From Comamonadaceae bacterium (lineage in GTDB: Bacteria > Pseudomonadota > Gammaproteobacteria > Burkholderiales > Burkholderiaceae_C): a stretch of 64,000 bases of DNA. Under the pieces are notes generated by a model. The model saw nothing but the letters and a program-made list of their open reading frames with translations, did no database searches and was not told where the DNA came from. This document shows, in pieces, positions 29,949 through 37,784 of the stretch (within the stretch, counting starts at the first letter, position 1; every line of letters begins with the position of its first letter). A program made the translations under genes and the position numbers. The stretch is taken from contig CANJPU010000006.1 in NCBI GenBank assembly GCA_947476285.1, positions 62,001 to 126,000 of the forward strand, in the 5' to 3' direction.

Positions 29949-30791
29949 TCAGGCCGAGTCCAGTGAAGCACGAAGCTCTTGAAGCACCTGAGCGGAAGGC
30001 GGGCGCACACCCCGCCAGATCAAGAAGGCCTCTGCTGCCTGTTCCACCAGCATGCCCAGGCCATCGCGCCCGACTGCCCCGTGCGCCTGCGCCCATGACA
30101 GAAAGCCTTCTGCAGCCGGGCCGTACATCATGTCGTAGGCCAGGGCGCCACGGCGCAGCACCGCCGCATTCACCGGCACACCCGCGCCGCTCAAGCTGCT
30201 GGCAGTGCCGTTGATCACGACATCAAAACCATCGCGCACCTGATCGAGCGCGGGCGCCTGCAATTGCACGCTCATGGATGCGGCCAGGGCTGCGTGCCGT
30301 TCAATCAAGACCTCGGCCTTGGACTGGGTGCGGTTGGCCACCACGATGCGAAGCGGTCGCGCCTCGATGAGCGGGCCAAGTACACCGGCGGCTGCACCCC
30401 CCGCGCCAATCAGCAACAGCTCGCGGCCGGCCAGGTCCACACCGGCGTTCTCGCGGATATCCTGCACCAGGCCGATGCCGTCGGTGTTGTCGGCGAACAG
30501 ATCGTGCTCACCCTCAAAGTGCAGCGTGTTGCAGGCGGCAGCCAGTGCCGCCCGCGCGCTCAAGCGTGTGGCCAGTGGCGCTGCCTCGAACTTGAAGGGC
30601 ACGGTGATGTTGCAGCCCCTGCCGCCTTCGGCGCGAAACGCCTGCACGGCCGCAGCCAGCGTGCCCAGTGGAATCAGCCGCCGGGTGTAGCGGATGTCTT
30701 GCGCGGTGAGCTGCGCGAAACGGGCGTGGATCCAGGGCGACTTGCTGTGCTCGACTGGGTTGCCCATCACGCAATAGAGATCGGTAGTCAT
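29949..30791 (-). CDS. aroE: Shikimate dehydrogenase (NADP+)
   Basis: 280 residues. Reduces 3-dehydroshikimate to shikimate. Substrate site NPVEHSKSPWIH, the catalytic Lys in NITVPFK and Asp in ADNTDGIGLV; the nucleotide loop LLIGAGGAAAGVL with NRTQSKAE for NADP phosphate binding. It overlaps the TonB-like gene start-side by 4 bases and is nearly contiguous with mtgA, so RNB nuclease, TonB-like, aroE and mtgA probably form one leftward unit. Confidence 0.96.
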   Translation of the reverse strand: MTTDLYCVMGNPVEHSKSPWIHARFAQLTAQDIRYTRRLIPLGTLAAAVQAFRAEGGRGCNITVPFKFEAAPLATRLSARAALAAACNTLHFEGEHDLFADNTDGIGLVQDIRENAGVDLAGRELLLIGAGGAAAGVLGPLIEARPLRIVVANRTQSKAEVLIERHAALAASMSVQLQAPALDQVRDGFDVVINGTASSLSGAGVPVNAAVLRRGALAYDMMYGPAAEGFLSWAQAHGAVGRDGLGMLVEQAAEAFLIWRGVRPPSAQVLQELRASLDSA

Positions 30792-31642
30792 CGATTGGTG
30801 AGCTTGGTTTCGAGTGTTTCGTCTCGTGTGAACTTGAAGCGAGAGACCACCACGATCTGGTCGGCCTTGCGGCGCATGGGCTGGCTGAAGCGGCCGAAGG
30901 GGCCGGCATTTAGCGCAATGCTCTTGGCACGCCGGTCCAGCGCCAGACTGCCTGAGCCTTCGACCACCTCGGCGCCCAGTACGCTGCCGTCAAAGTTGAT
31001 GGTGACTGCCATGGTGAGTTCGCCGTAAAGCTTTTTGCCAGCCACTTGGGGAAAGTTGACTGTGCCTTTGACTTCGATCTTGCGCCTCAGGCTGTCGTAA
31101 TAGACTGCGTCCGCCTCTTCGCGTGTGGCAGGGCTGATGTAACGCTTTTTCGGTCGCGCGTTTTCTTCCTGAACGCGTTTTTCGATCTCGGCCAGCATCC
31201 TGACCAACTGTCTGCGTTTTTCCTCGCGCGCTTTCTGGTCGGGGCTGGTCGGCAGCACCTTGGGATCGGGGGGTGGCATGGCGGCCAGCAACTTGCGCGC
31301 TTGCGATAGCAGCAGCGTTTGCTGCTGCTGCAGGGCCTCGACTCTTCTTTGGGCGTCTTCGTCGGCATCGCCGATCTGAATGAGCGCTGATGGCGGCAGA
31401 GGCGAAGTCGCACGACCTTTTTCAGCATCGCCGCCACCGGCCAGCGCGGCCTGGGCAATGGCGGTGGCCTTGTCGGACTTTTCGTTGGTACGGGTGTTGA
31501 CCAGGATGACTTCGAGCGGCGTGTCCTTGAACACCCGGTTGAATCCCTCTGGGTCAACCATGCGAACCGTCAAGAGGACGGCATGCACGGCAAACGAGAT
31601 GCCCAGTGCGATCTGCAGAGTACTGAACGAGCGCAGGTTCAC
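30788..31642 (-). CDS. TonB-family energy-transducer-like protein
   Basis: 284 residues from a GTG. An N-terminal membrane anchor (ALGISFAVHAVLLTV), a charged, coiled-coil-like periplasmic stretch (about residues 90-165), and a C-terminal TonB-like domain (RRKIEVKGTVNFPQ... to the VVEGSGSLALDRRAKSI block). TonB-type proteins couple the proton-motive force to outer-membrane receptors; without exbBD or receptor genes nearby the partner is unknown. The conserved position next to aroE and the RNB nuclease suggests a housekeeping role, possibly TolA-like. GATAAT sits 8 bases upstream of the start. Confidence 0.8.
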   Translation of the reverse strand: MNLRSFSTLQIALGISFAVHAVLLTVRMVDPEGFNRVFKDTPLEVILVNTRTNEKSDKATAIAQAALAGGGDAEKGRATSPLPPSALIQIGDADEDAQRRVEALQQQQTLLLSQARKLLAAMPPPDPKVLPTSPDQKAREEKRRQLVRMLAEIEKRVQEENARPKKRYISPATREEADAVYYDSLRRKIEVKGTVNFPQVAGKKLYGELTMAVTINFDGSVLGAEVVEGSGSLALDRRAKSIALNAGPFGRFSQPMRRKADQIVVVSRFKFTRDETLETKLTNR

Positions 31643-31656
31643 GAGGGCAGATTATC
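31640..31656 (-). promoter_or_regulatory. -10-like GATAAT before the TonB-like gene
   Basis: On the minus strand GATAAT (31656-31651, five of six to consensus) lies 8 bases before the GTG, within the 16-base gap after the RNB gene. No Shine-Dalgarno. It may give an internal leaderless transcript. Confidence 0.35.
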
Positions 31657-31658
31657 CC

Positions 31659-33698
31659 TCATTGTCCGTCGGTGACGGCCGGCTCCTGTGCCTCGTTCAT
31701 GTCCACTGCGATGGCAATCGGTCCGGCCGCCGGCTCGTCCTCGGATTCTTCTTCGGTGTCCACAGGCTCGGGCGTGGCATCGATTCGCTCTAGCACCGTG
31801 CCGTTAACATCGAGCGTGAGCAAGTCAATCGCGCCAAGTTTGACGCGCACTTTTGCGCCACGCGGCATGTCGGCACCGCCCAGTACCGGCAACACCAGAG
31901 GCAGATCGTCGGCGCGCACCAGACCTTCCCTGAACATATTGCCCACCAGCTCGGTGATGCCCTGTTGCTGCAGATGCTTGAGCGTCCAGTAGCGCTCCAT
32001 GGTGGCCTGGTGGCCCTGGTAGGCGCTGTAGGCTGCGTCAAAGCTGGAGATGATGGAGAAGAGTTCGGCGTCCTTGGGCTTGAATGGCGCGGCCAGCGCT
32101 GCGGTGCGGCCATGCCGAGCGGCGGCGATGATTTGCCATTGATTCACCAGATCGGTATAGCGGCGCAGGGGCGAGGTGCTCCAGGCATAGGATTTCACCC
32201 CAATGCCCGCGTGGGGCAAGGCCTTGGTGCCCATTCGGACTTTCACGCCCGGTGCCAGGCTGGCCTGGCTGCGGTAGATCGCCGGCACGCCCAGCTCGGC
32301 CAGCCAACTGCCCCAGGTGCTGTTGGCCAGGATCATGGCTTCGGCCACGATCAGGTCCAGCGGCGCACCGCGCTGGCGGGTGGAGATTTGTACTTGCTCC
32401 TGGCCGCTGGGCTGCGCGCCATCATTGCCGACCAGGCGGAAGTTGTAGTCAGGCCGATTGAAGTTCTCGGGCTTGCCGCGCACTTGCTCGCGCAGCGACT
32501 TCAGATGCAAAGCCAGGCGGTGCAGGAAGGACAAGGGTTGCTGCAAGCTGGCGATGGCGCTTGCATCATCAGCGGCCGCACCTTGCGCAAGCCATTGCTC
32601 GGTGACCAGGGAGTCGAGCTGGTCGTGCCGCAGATTGTGTGTGATGGGCACGCGTTCCAGGCGGGTCTGGGATCCGGTCTGAGCCAGCGTGCCTTCGTCA
32701 AAGCTCAGGTACAGCGACACGGCCGGGCAATCACGCCCTTCTTGAAGAGTGTAGGCCTGCACCACTTCGTCGGGCAGCATGGTGATCTTGTAGCCAGGCA
32801 TGTAGACAGTGGAAAGCCGTGCCCGTGCCACATGGTCGATCGCCGTTGCCGGCTGCAAGGCCAGGCCGGGCGCCGCAATGTGAATGCCCACGGTCACCGT
32901 GCCCGAGCCCAGGCCTTGCACCGACAGCGCGTCGTCAATCTCGGTCGTGCTGGAGTCGTCCACCGAGAAAGCCCCCACGCTGGCCAATGGCAGGTCTTCG
33001 GTGATGCGGGGCGCTTGCAGTGGCGCAAAGGCCGTGCCCTTGGGAAAGTTCTCGAACAAAAACCGGCGCCAGTGAAACTGATAGGGCGAGCTGATGGCGC
33101 CTGCCCTCTTGAGCAGGTCCAGCGGTGCGGTTTGCGTGGACTTGGACGCTTCAACCACGGCCTTGTACTCGGGCGCGTTCTTGTCGGGTTTGAAAAGAAT
33201 CTTGAACAACTGCTCGCGAACCGGCTCGGGGCAGTTGCCAGTGGCAAGCTGAGCTGCCCAATCGGAAATCTGGGTCTGCACCTGTTTTTTCTTCTCGATG
33301 GCCACCAGGGCTTGTTGCACCACCTCGGCCGCAGCCTTGCGAAACCGGCCCTTGCCGGCACGGCGAAAGTAATGCGGCGCCTCGAACAGCCGCAGCAGAG
33401 CGCCGGCTTGCTGGATCAGGCTGGCGTCCTGACTGAAATATTCGCGCGCCAGGTCGGCAAAGCCGAACTCCTCTTGCGGGGCGAATTCCCAGGCCAGCTC
33501 CAGCTCTATCCCGTTGGCGGCCTCCTGCGCCTGGCGCAGCATCTCGGATGGCGAGGGCTTTTCAAATTTCAGCAGGATGTTGGCAGCCTTGACCTTGACC
33601 CGCTTGCCGCTGTCGAGCTCGACCTGTGCGGAAGCCTCAGCCTGCGCCAGTACCCGTCCGGCGTGGAACTTGCCGGCTTCTTCAAACAATACAAACAT
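31659..33698 (-). CDS. RNB-domain 3'-5' exoribonuclease (RNase II/R family)
   Basis: 679 residues. The catalytic RNB domain spans roughly residues 230-560, with the metal-binding Asp cluster in DDSSTTEIDDALSV and the HVARARLSTVYMPG block, plus YAWSTSPLRRYTDLVNQ near its end. The family degrades RNA processively from the 3' end using two Mg2+ ions. It is shorter than E. coli RNase R, with an unusual N-terminal region and an acidic C-terminal tail (EESEDEPA), so I leave the symbol blank. GACAAT lies 7 bases before the ATG and no ribosome site is seen. Confidence 0.9.
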   Translation of the reverse strand: MFVLFEEAGKFHAGRVLAQAEASAQVELDSGKRVKVKAANILLKFEKPSPSEMLRQAQEAANGIELELAWEFAPQEEFGFADLAREYFSQDASLIQQAGALLRLFEAPHYFRRAGKGRFRKAAAEVVQQALVAIEKKKQVQTQISDWAAQLATGNCPEPVREQLFKILFKPDKNAPEYKAVVEASKSTQTAPLDLLKRAGAISSPYQFHWRRFLFENFPKGTAFAPLQAPRITEDLPLASVGAFSVDDSSTTEIDDALSVQGLGSGTVTVGIHIAAPGLALQPATAIDHVARARLSTVYMPGYKITMLPDEVVQAYTLQEGRDCPAVSLYLSFDEGTLAQTGSQTRLERVPITHNLRHDQLDSLVTEQWLAQGAAADDASAIASLQQPLSFLHRLALHLKSLREQVRGKPENFNRPDYNFRLVGNDGAQPSGQEQVQISTRQRGAPLDLIVAEAMILANSTWGSWLAELGVPAIYRSQASLAPGVKVRMGTKALPHAGIGVKSYAWSTSPLRRYTDLVNQWQIIAAARHGRTAALAAPFKPKDAELFSIISSFDAAYSAYQGHQATMERYWTLKHLQQQGITELVGNMFREGLVRADDLPLVLPVLGGADMPRGAKVRVKLGAIDLLTLDVNGTVLERIDATPEPVDTEEESEDEPAAGPIAIAVDMNEAQEPAVTDGQ

Positions 33699-33711
33699 GG
33701 GGCGGATTGTC
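33696..33711 (-). promoter_or_regulatory. -10-like GACAAT before the RNB nuclease gene
   Basis: GACAAT (33711-33706 on the minus strand, four of six to consensus) is 7 bases before the ATG. CCGCCCC separates them, so there is no Shine-Dalgarno. Same geometry as at mpl and rodA. Confidence 0.3.
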
Positions 33712-33725
33712 CCATGCGGGGAGGA

Positions 33726-34313
33726 TCAGTCGGCAGCGCCCAGGAAGTCAAACACCCGGGCAATATGCTGGTCGAAGTCGGACAAGGCATGGTCGCTGCC
33801 ATCGAGCAGTCGGATCGCGGCGCCCTGGTACCGCTCGGTCATCTCGCGCCAGTCCAACACCTCGTCGCCTTCGGCGATGACGGCCATGCATTTGCCTGGC
33901 TCGCGCAGGGCGCCCGTTTCGAGCGCCTGTAACTCGTCCACGAAGCGCGATTCAAAGAAAAAGCGCTCATTGGGATCGTGCCAGGCGGTCTGCTCGCCGA
34001 TGTGACGGGCCAGGTCGCGGGCAGGATGCACGGCGGGGTTGAGCACCACCAGCCGGCAGCCGGTGGCTTGCGCCACGCAGGTCGCGTAAAACCCACCCAG
34101 GGACGAGCCGATGACGCCCATGCTTGCGCTCGGCCAGTCCTGAATGCCGCGCATCACCAGCTCCATCGCCTGCGCCGGTGAGGGCGGTAGTTGCGGGCAC
34201 CACCACGTGACCAGCGGCAGGTGCTGGGCCACCCATGCCTGCGCCATCTGGGCTTTGGCCGACTGGGGTGAGGAGCGGAAACCGTGAAGGTAAAGCAGGT
34301 GCGTCAAGCTCAT
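33726..34313 (-). CDS. YqiA/YcfP-type alpha/beta-hydrolase (esterase)
   Basis: 195 residues from the ATG at 34313; another ATG four codons upstream is equally possible. LLYLHGFRSSPQSAKA is the oxyanion-loop start, the nucleophile elbow is GSSLGGFYA, the acid lies in AVIAEGDEVLDW and the His in LLDGSDHALSDF, giving a complete Ser-Asp-His triad. Small esterases of this family (E. coli YqiA) hydrolyse palmitoyl-CoA and nitrophenyl esters in vitro; the natural substrate is unknown. Divergent from rodA, 31 bases away. Confidence 0.85.
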   Translation of the reverse strand: MSLTHLLYLHGFRSSPQSAKAQMAQAWVAQHLPLVTWWCPQLPPSPAQAMELVMRGIQDWPSASMGVIGSSLGGFYATCVAQATGCRLVVLNPAVHPARDLARHIGEQTAWHDPNERFFFESRFVDELQALETGALREPGKCMAVIAEGDEVLDWREMTERYQGAAIRLLDGSDHALSDFDQHIARVFDFLGAAD

Positions 34314-34331
34314 GCGCTGGATCATGCCGTA

Positions 34332-34347
34332 GATAATCCAGCCTATG
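34332..34347 (+). promoter_or_regulatory. -10-like GATAAT before rodA
   Basis: GATAAT (34332-34337, five of six to consensus) lies 7 bases before the rodA ATG, with no ribosome site between. It supports a leaderless start for rodA. Confidence 0.4.
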
Positions 34348-35499
34348 TCCTCGGTGTTTTCCAAACCCTCTCTGGCGCAACGGCTCGCGCCCATGATGCG
34401 CGGGTTTGATGGCCCTTTGGCGTTTGCCGTTTTTCTGTTGGCCTGCGCGGGGCTGCTCACCATGTATTCGTCTGGCTTCGACCATGGCACGCGCTTCGCG
34501 GACCATGGCCGCAACATGCTGATCGCGGGCTTCATCATGTTCGTGATGGCCCAGGTGCCGCCGCAACGCTTGATGAGCCTGGCCATCCCGCTTTATGTGC
34601 TGGGCGTGGCACTGCTGGTGGCTGTGGCTGTGTTCGGTGTGACCAAGAAGGGCGCGCGGCGCTGGCTCAATGTGGGGGTGGTGATTCAGCCCAGCGAGAT
34701 TTTGAAAATCGCAATGCCACTGATGCTGGCTTGGTGGTTCCAGAAACGCGAGGGCCAACTGCGACCGGTTGACTTCATCACTGCCGCGCTGCTGCTGCTG
34801 GTGCCAGTTGGCTTGATCGTGAAGCAGCCTGACCTGGGTACCGCCATCCTGGTGCTGGCAGCGGGCGTTGCCGTGCTGTTCTTTGCCGGATTGTCCTGGA
34901 AGCTGATTTTGCCGCCGGTGCTGCTCGGGCTCGCGGGCGCCATTGCCTTGATCGTGTTCGAGCCCCAGCTTTGCGCCGATGGCTTTCGCTGGCCGCTTCT
35001 GCACGATTATCAGCAACAGCGTGTCTGCACGCTGCTCGACCCGGGCAAGGATCCGCTGGGTAAAGGCTTTCACATCATCCAGGGAATGATCGCCATCGGC
35101 TCGGGTGGTGTGCTCGGCAAAGGCTTCATGCAGGGCACCCAGACCCATCTTGAGTTCATTCCAGAGCGCACCACCGATTTCATCTTCGCCGCTTATTCCG
35201 AAGAGTTCGGGCTGTTGGGCAATCTGTGCCTGATCGGCGGATTCGCCTTTCTCATCTTGCGCGGCCTTGCCATTGCGCTGGAAGCCTCCACGGTGTTTTC
35301 GCGCTTGCTGGCCGGTGCGATCACCATGATTTTTTTCACCTATGCTTTCGTCAACATGGGCATGGTCAGCGGCATCCTGCCGGTGGTGGGCGTGCCTTTG
35401 CCATTCATCAGCTACGGCGGCACGGCCATGGTCACCCTGGGAATGGGGCTGGGCATTCTGATGTCCATTTCCAGAAGCAGGCGATTGGTGCAATCCTGA
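34345..35499 (+). CDS. rodA: Rod-shape peptidoglycan glycosyltransferase RodA (MrdB)
   Basis: 384 residues, about ten membrane spans. SEDS-family enzyme that polymerises lipid II for side-wall elongation with PBP2. Diagnostic blocks: KKGARRWLNVGVVIQPSEILK, LIVKQPDLGTAIL, the catalytic-Asp loop with IPERTTDFIFAAYSEEFG, and GVPLPFISYGGTA. pbp2 (mrdA) is not in the window. tldD follows 24 bases later but appears to have its own -10 element. Confidence 0.95.
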   Translation: MSSVFSKPSLAQRLAPMMRGFDGPLAFAVFLLACAGLLTMYSSGFDHGTRFADHGRNMLIAGFIMFVMAQVPPQRLMSLAIPLYVLGVALLVAVAVFGVTKKGARRWLNVGVVIQPSEILKIAMPLMLAWWFQKREGQLRPVDFITAALLLLVPVGLIVKQPDLGTAILVLAAGVAVLFFAGLSWKLILPPVLLGLAGAIALIVFEPQLCADGFRWPLLHDYQQQRVCTLLDPGKDPLGKGFHIIQGMIAIGSGGVLGKGFMQGTQTHLEFIPERTTDFIFAAYSEEFGLLGNLCLIGGFAFLILRGLAIALEASTVFSRLLAGAITMIFFTYAFVNMGMVSGILPVVGVPLPFISYGGTAMVTLGMGLGILMSISRSRRLVQS

Positions 35500-35511
35500 G
35501 AGCACTCCAAC

Positions 35512-35526
35512 TAGAATGGCCCGATG
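35512..35526 (+). promoter_or_regulatory. -10-like TAGAAT before tldD
   Basis: TAGAAT (35512-35517, five of six to consensus) is 6 bases before the tldD ATG, and no Shine-Dalgarno is visible. This is the same arrangement as at lpxC. Confidence 0.4.
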
Positions 35527-36984
35527 ATTTCTCGCGAACCCACTCTTGAACGCTTGGCCGTGGCCCGGCATCTGCTACTTGAACCTTTTGGCCTGGATGA
35601 AACGCATCTGCTGCGTGCGCTTGGCGAAATCACTGCCCGCAAGGTGGACGACGCGGATCTTTATTTCCAGTACACCCGCAGCGAGGGCTGGAGCCTGGAA
35701 GAAGGCATCGTCAAGACCGGCAGCTTCAGCATCGACCAGGGAGTGGGCGTGCGCGCGGTGAGCGGCGAGAAGACCGCCTTCGCTTACTCCGACGACATTT
35801 CCGAAGCATCGTTGCTGGATGCAGCCCGCACCGTGCGGACCATCTCGGCGGGCGGGGGCAAGGGGCGCACCCGCGTGGGCAGCCGCAAGATCGCAGGTGG
35901 CCGATCGCTCTATCAGGGCCTGGACCCGATTGCCACGCTGGACAGCACCGCCAAAGTGAAGTTGCTGGAGCGAGCCGAGCAACTCGCCCGCGCCAAGGAT
36001 CCGCGCGTGGCCCAGGTGATGGCGGGCCTGGCCAGCGAGTACGACGTGGTCCTGGTGGCGCGCGCCGATGGCACGCTGGCGGCGGATGTGCGGCCGCTGG
36101 TGCGCCTGTCCATCACTGTGATTGCCGAGCAAAATGGCCGCCGCGAGATGGGCTCGGGCGGTGGCGGTGGCCGCTTTGGCCTAGCCTATTTCGACCAGGA
36201 GTGCATCCAGACCTATGTGAATGACGCAGTCAATGCAGCGCTGACCAATCTGGAATCGCGCCCGGCACCGGCCGGCGAAATGACCGTGGTGCTCGGCCCG
36301 GGCTGGCCAGGCATCTTGCTGCACGAAGCCATAGGGCATGGCCTGGAAGGTGATTTCAACCGCAAGGGCTCCAGCGCATTTGCCGGCCGAGTGGGCAAGC
36401 GGGTGGCGGCCAAAGGCGTGACGGTGTTGGACGACGGCACCTTGTCTGACCGCCGAGGCTCGCTCAATGTGGACGATGAAGGCAATGCAAGCCAGCGCAA
36501 TGTGCTGATCGAAGACGGCATTTTGCGCGGCTACATTCAGGACGCGCAAAACGCCCGGCTGATGGGCGTCGCACCCACCGGTAACGGTCGGCGCGAGAGC
36601 TACGCCCATGTCCCCATGCCGCGCATGACCAACACCTACATGCTGGGCGGCGACAAAGACCCAGGCGAAATTCTCGCCAGCATCAAGAAGGGGCTTTACG
36701 CCAGCAACTTCGGCGGCGGTCAAGTCGACATCACATCAGGAAAATTCGTGTTTTCAGCCAGCGAAGCTTTCTGGGTGGAAAACGGCAAGATCCTCTACCC
36801 CGTCAAAGGCGCGACGCTGGTGGGCAATGGGCCTGACGCGCTGACCCGTGTCAGCATGATCGGAAATGACATGCGGCTCGACAGTGGTGTGGGCACCTGC
36901 GGCAAGGAAGGTCAGAGCGTGCCGGTCGGTGTGGGTCAGCCCACGCTGCGCATCGATGGCCTGACGGTGGGTGGCACCGCATAA
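35524..36984 (+). CDS. tldD: Metalloprotease TldD
   Basis: 486 residues, the usual TldD length. Zinc is held by the HExxxH of LLHEAIGHGLEGD and a later Cys (GTCGKEGQSVPVG). TldD pairs with TldE (PmbA) to cleave unfolded or modified peptides, such as microcin B17 and CcdA in E. coli. Other blocks: GGGGGRFGLAYF, FAGRVGKRVAAKGVTV and PRMTNTYMLGGDKDP. tldE is not in the window. Confidence 0.95.
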   Translation: MISREPTLERLAVARHLLLEPFGLDETHLLRALGEITARKVDDADLYFQYTRSEGWSLEEGIVKTGSFSIDQGVGVRAVSGEKTAFAYSDDISEASLLDAARTVRTISAGGGKGRTRVGSRKIAGGRSLYQGLDPIATLDSTAKVKLLERAEQLARAKDPRVAQVMAGLASEYDVVLVARADGTLAADVRPLVRLSITVIAEQNGRREMGSGGGGGRFGLAYFDQECIQTYVNDAVNAALTNLESRPAPAGEMTVVLGPGWPGILLHEAIGHGLEGDFNRKGSSAFAGRVGKRVAAKGVTVLDDGTLSDRRGSLNVDDEGNASQRNVLIEDGILRGYIQDAQNARLMGVAPTGNGRRESYAHVPMPRMTNTYMLGGDKDPGEILASIKKGLYASNFGGGQVDITSGKFVFSASEAFWVENGKILYPVKGATLVGNGPDALTRVSMIGNDMRLDSGVGTCGKEGQSVPVGVGQPTLRIDGLTVGGTA

Positions 36985-37012
36985 AAATCAGAGCAGACGT
37001 ATCACGCGCGAC

Positions 37013-37570
37013 ATGTCGACTCCCTCGCGACTTCAGATTGACCCCACCACCAATCTGCCCAGGGTCACCTCCTTTGGCGAGCTGAGCAATTTTCTGCGCA
37101 CATCGGTCGCCGATGAGGAAAGCCGCAGTGTCTCGCAGAGCATGAGCCAATTGTCGGTGCACGTCGAGAGCATCATCGCAGCTCTCAAGCTCAATCGCGA
37201 GCGCACTGTCGTCGCTCCCATGCTGGTGGACTTTCTCACCGTGCTGCGCGTGCACCGCAATCTGGTTGTCAACCTCGGCTTGACTTGGCGGGGGCTTTAC
37301 GAATACGCGGGGTATCTGCAGGCCCTCAATAATTTCCGGGTGCTGATAGGCCAGTGGCTGCTCGATGGGGGGCCGCGTAGCGCGCAGTTGCTGCTGACCG
37401 CCGAAGATTTTGAGCTGGTCGGCTGGCGAACCCTCGGTGAGGGCATGCTGATGGTCGACATGTACGAAAACTGGGTTTCCCAGGACCAGGCCGAGCAATC
37501 CACCCTGGCAGCGCCCAATGAACCTCAGGTGGCGCGTGCGCTTGCATGGTGGCAGAAGTTGCGCCGATGA
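37013..37570 (+). CDS. Hypothetical protein, mostly helical
   Basis: 185 residues from the ATG at 37013; a GTG at 36971 would overlap the tldD end. I do not recognise the family. No signal peptide or membrane span. The sequence looks predominantly alpha-helical, with a Ser/Arg-rich stretch (SVADEESRSVSQSMSQ) and an aromatic segment (LTWRGLYEYAGYLQALNNF) in the middle. TATCAC lies 7 bases before the ATG and there is no ribosome site. It lies between tldD and the aro leader. Confidence 0.65.
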   Translation: MSTPSRLQIDPTTNLPRVTSFGELSNFLRTSVADEESRSVSQSMSQLSVHVESIIAALKLNRERTVVAPMLVDFLTVLRVHRNLVVNLGLTWRGLYEYAGYLQALNNFRVLIGQWLLDGGPRSAQLLLTAEDFELVGWRTLGEGMLMVDMYENWVSQDQAEQSTLAAPNEPQVARALAWWQKLRR

Positions 37571-37601
37571 GACGGGGGCTGGGTCCGGCTTGGCGCAGAT
37601 G

Positions 37602-37610
37602 TGCTACATT
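37602..37610 (+). promoter_or_regulatory. Extended -10 in front of the aromatic leader peptide
   Basis: TGCTACATT (37602-37610) fits an extended -10 (TGnTAnnnT). The expected transcription start, about 7 bases downstream, coincides with the leader ATG at 37618. No good -35 is seen. Confidence 0.4.
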
Positions 37611-37617
37611 GCATGCC

Positions 37618-37689
37618 ATGCACACGACTCGCGCATACTTTTTTGCTTACTTCTGGTTCTCAAGCGCCTTCGGCGGTAGAGAGATCTGA
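37618..37689 (+). CDS. Aromatic-amino-acid leader peptide (attenuation) of DAHP synthase
   Basis: A 23-residue ORF whose core reads AYFFAYFWFSSAF: five Phe, two Tyr and one Trp within 13 residues. It lies about 95 bases before the DAHP synthase gene and 35 bases before a strong terminator. Slow translation at these codons when charged Phe/Tyr/Trp tRNAs are scarce would favour read-through, the mechanism known for pheL and trpL. The ORF is too short for routine gene calling, and its promoter geometry suggests it is translated from a leaderless mRNA. The Gly-Gly codons near its end (CGGCGGT, 37671-37677) can pair with the rising arm of the terminator. Confidence 0.75.
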   Translation: MHTTRAYFFAYFWFSSAFGGREI

Positions 37690-37723
37690 GCGTACTCAAG
37701 AGCACACGCAAACGAACTCCCAG

Positions 37724-37753
37724 AAAACCGCCGGAAACCCCGGCGGTTTTTTT
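37724..37753 (+). terminator. Attenuator terminator before DAHP synthase
   Basis: An 11-base perfect stem, AAAACCGCCGG (37724-37734) / CCGGCGGTTTT (37740-37750), with loop AAACC and seven T in a row (37747-37753). It lies between the leader peptide and the gene. The competing antiterminator candidate is CGGCGGT (37671-37677) pairing with ACCGCCG (37727-37733). Confidence 0.85.
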
Positions 37754-37784
37754 ATGACTTTTATTTTTGAGATCAGGAGCCATG

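Noticed and set aside
31965-33932. Plus-strand open frame (655 codons) opposite the RNB nuclease
   Set aside because: Overlaps a conserved exoribonuclease on the other strand; no domain, and composition of a GC-driven shadow.
33967-35571. Minus-strand open frame (534 codons) opposite rodA
   Set aside because: His/Gln-rich translation with no hydrophobic pattern or motif; rodA on the other strand is certain.
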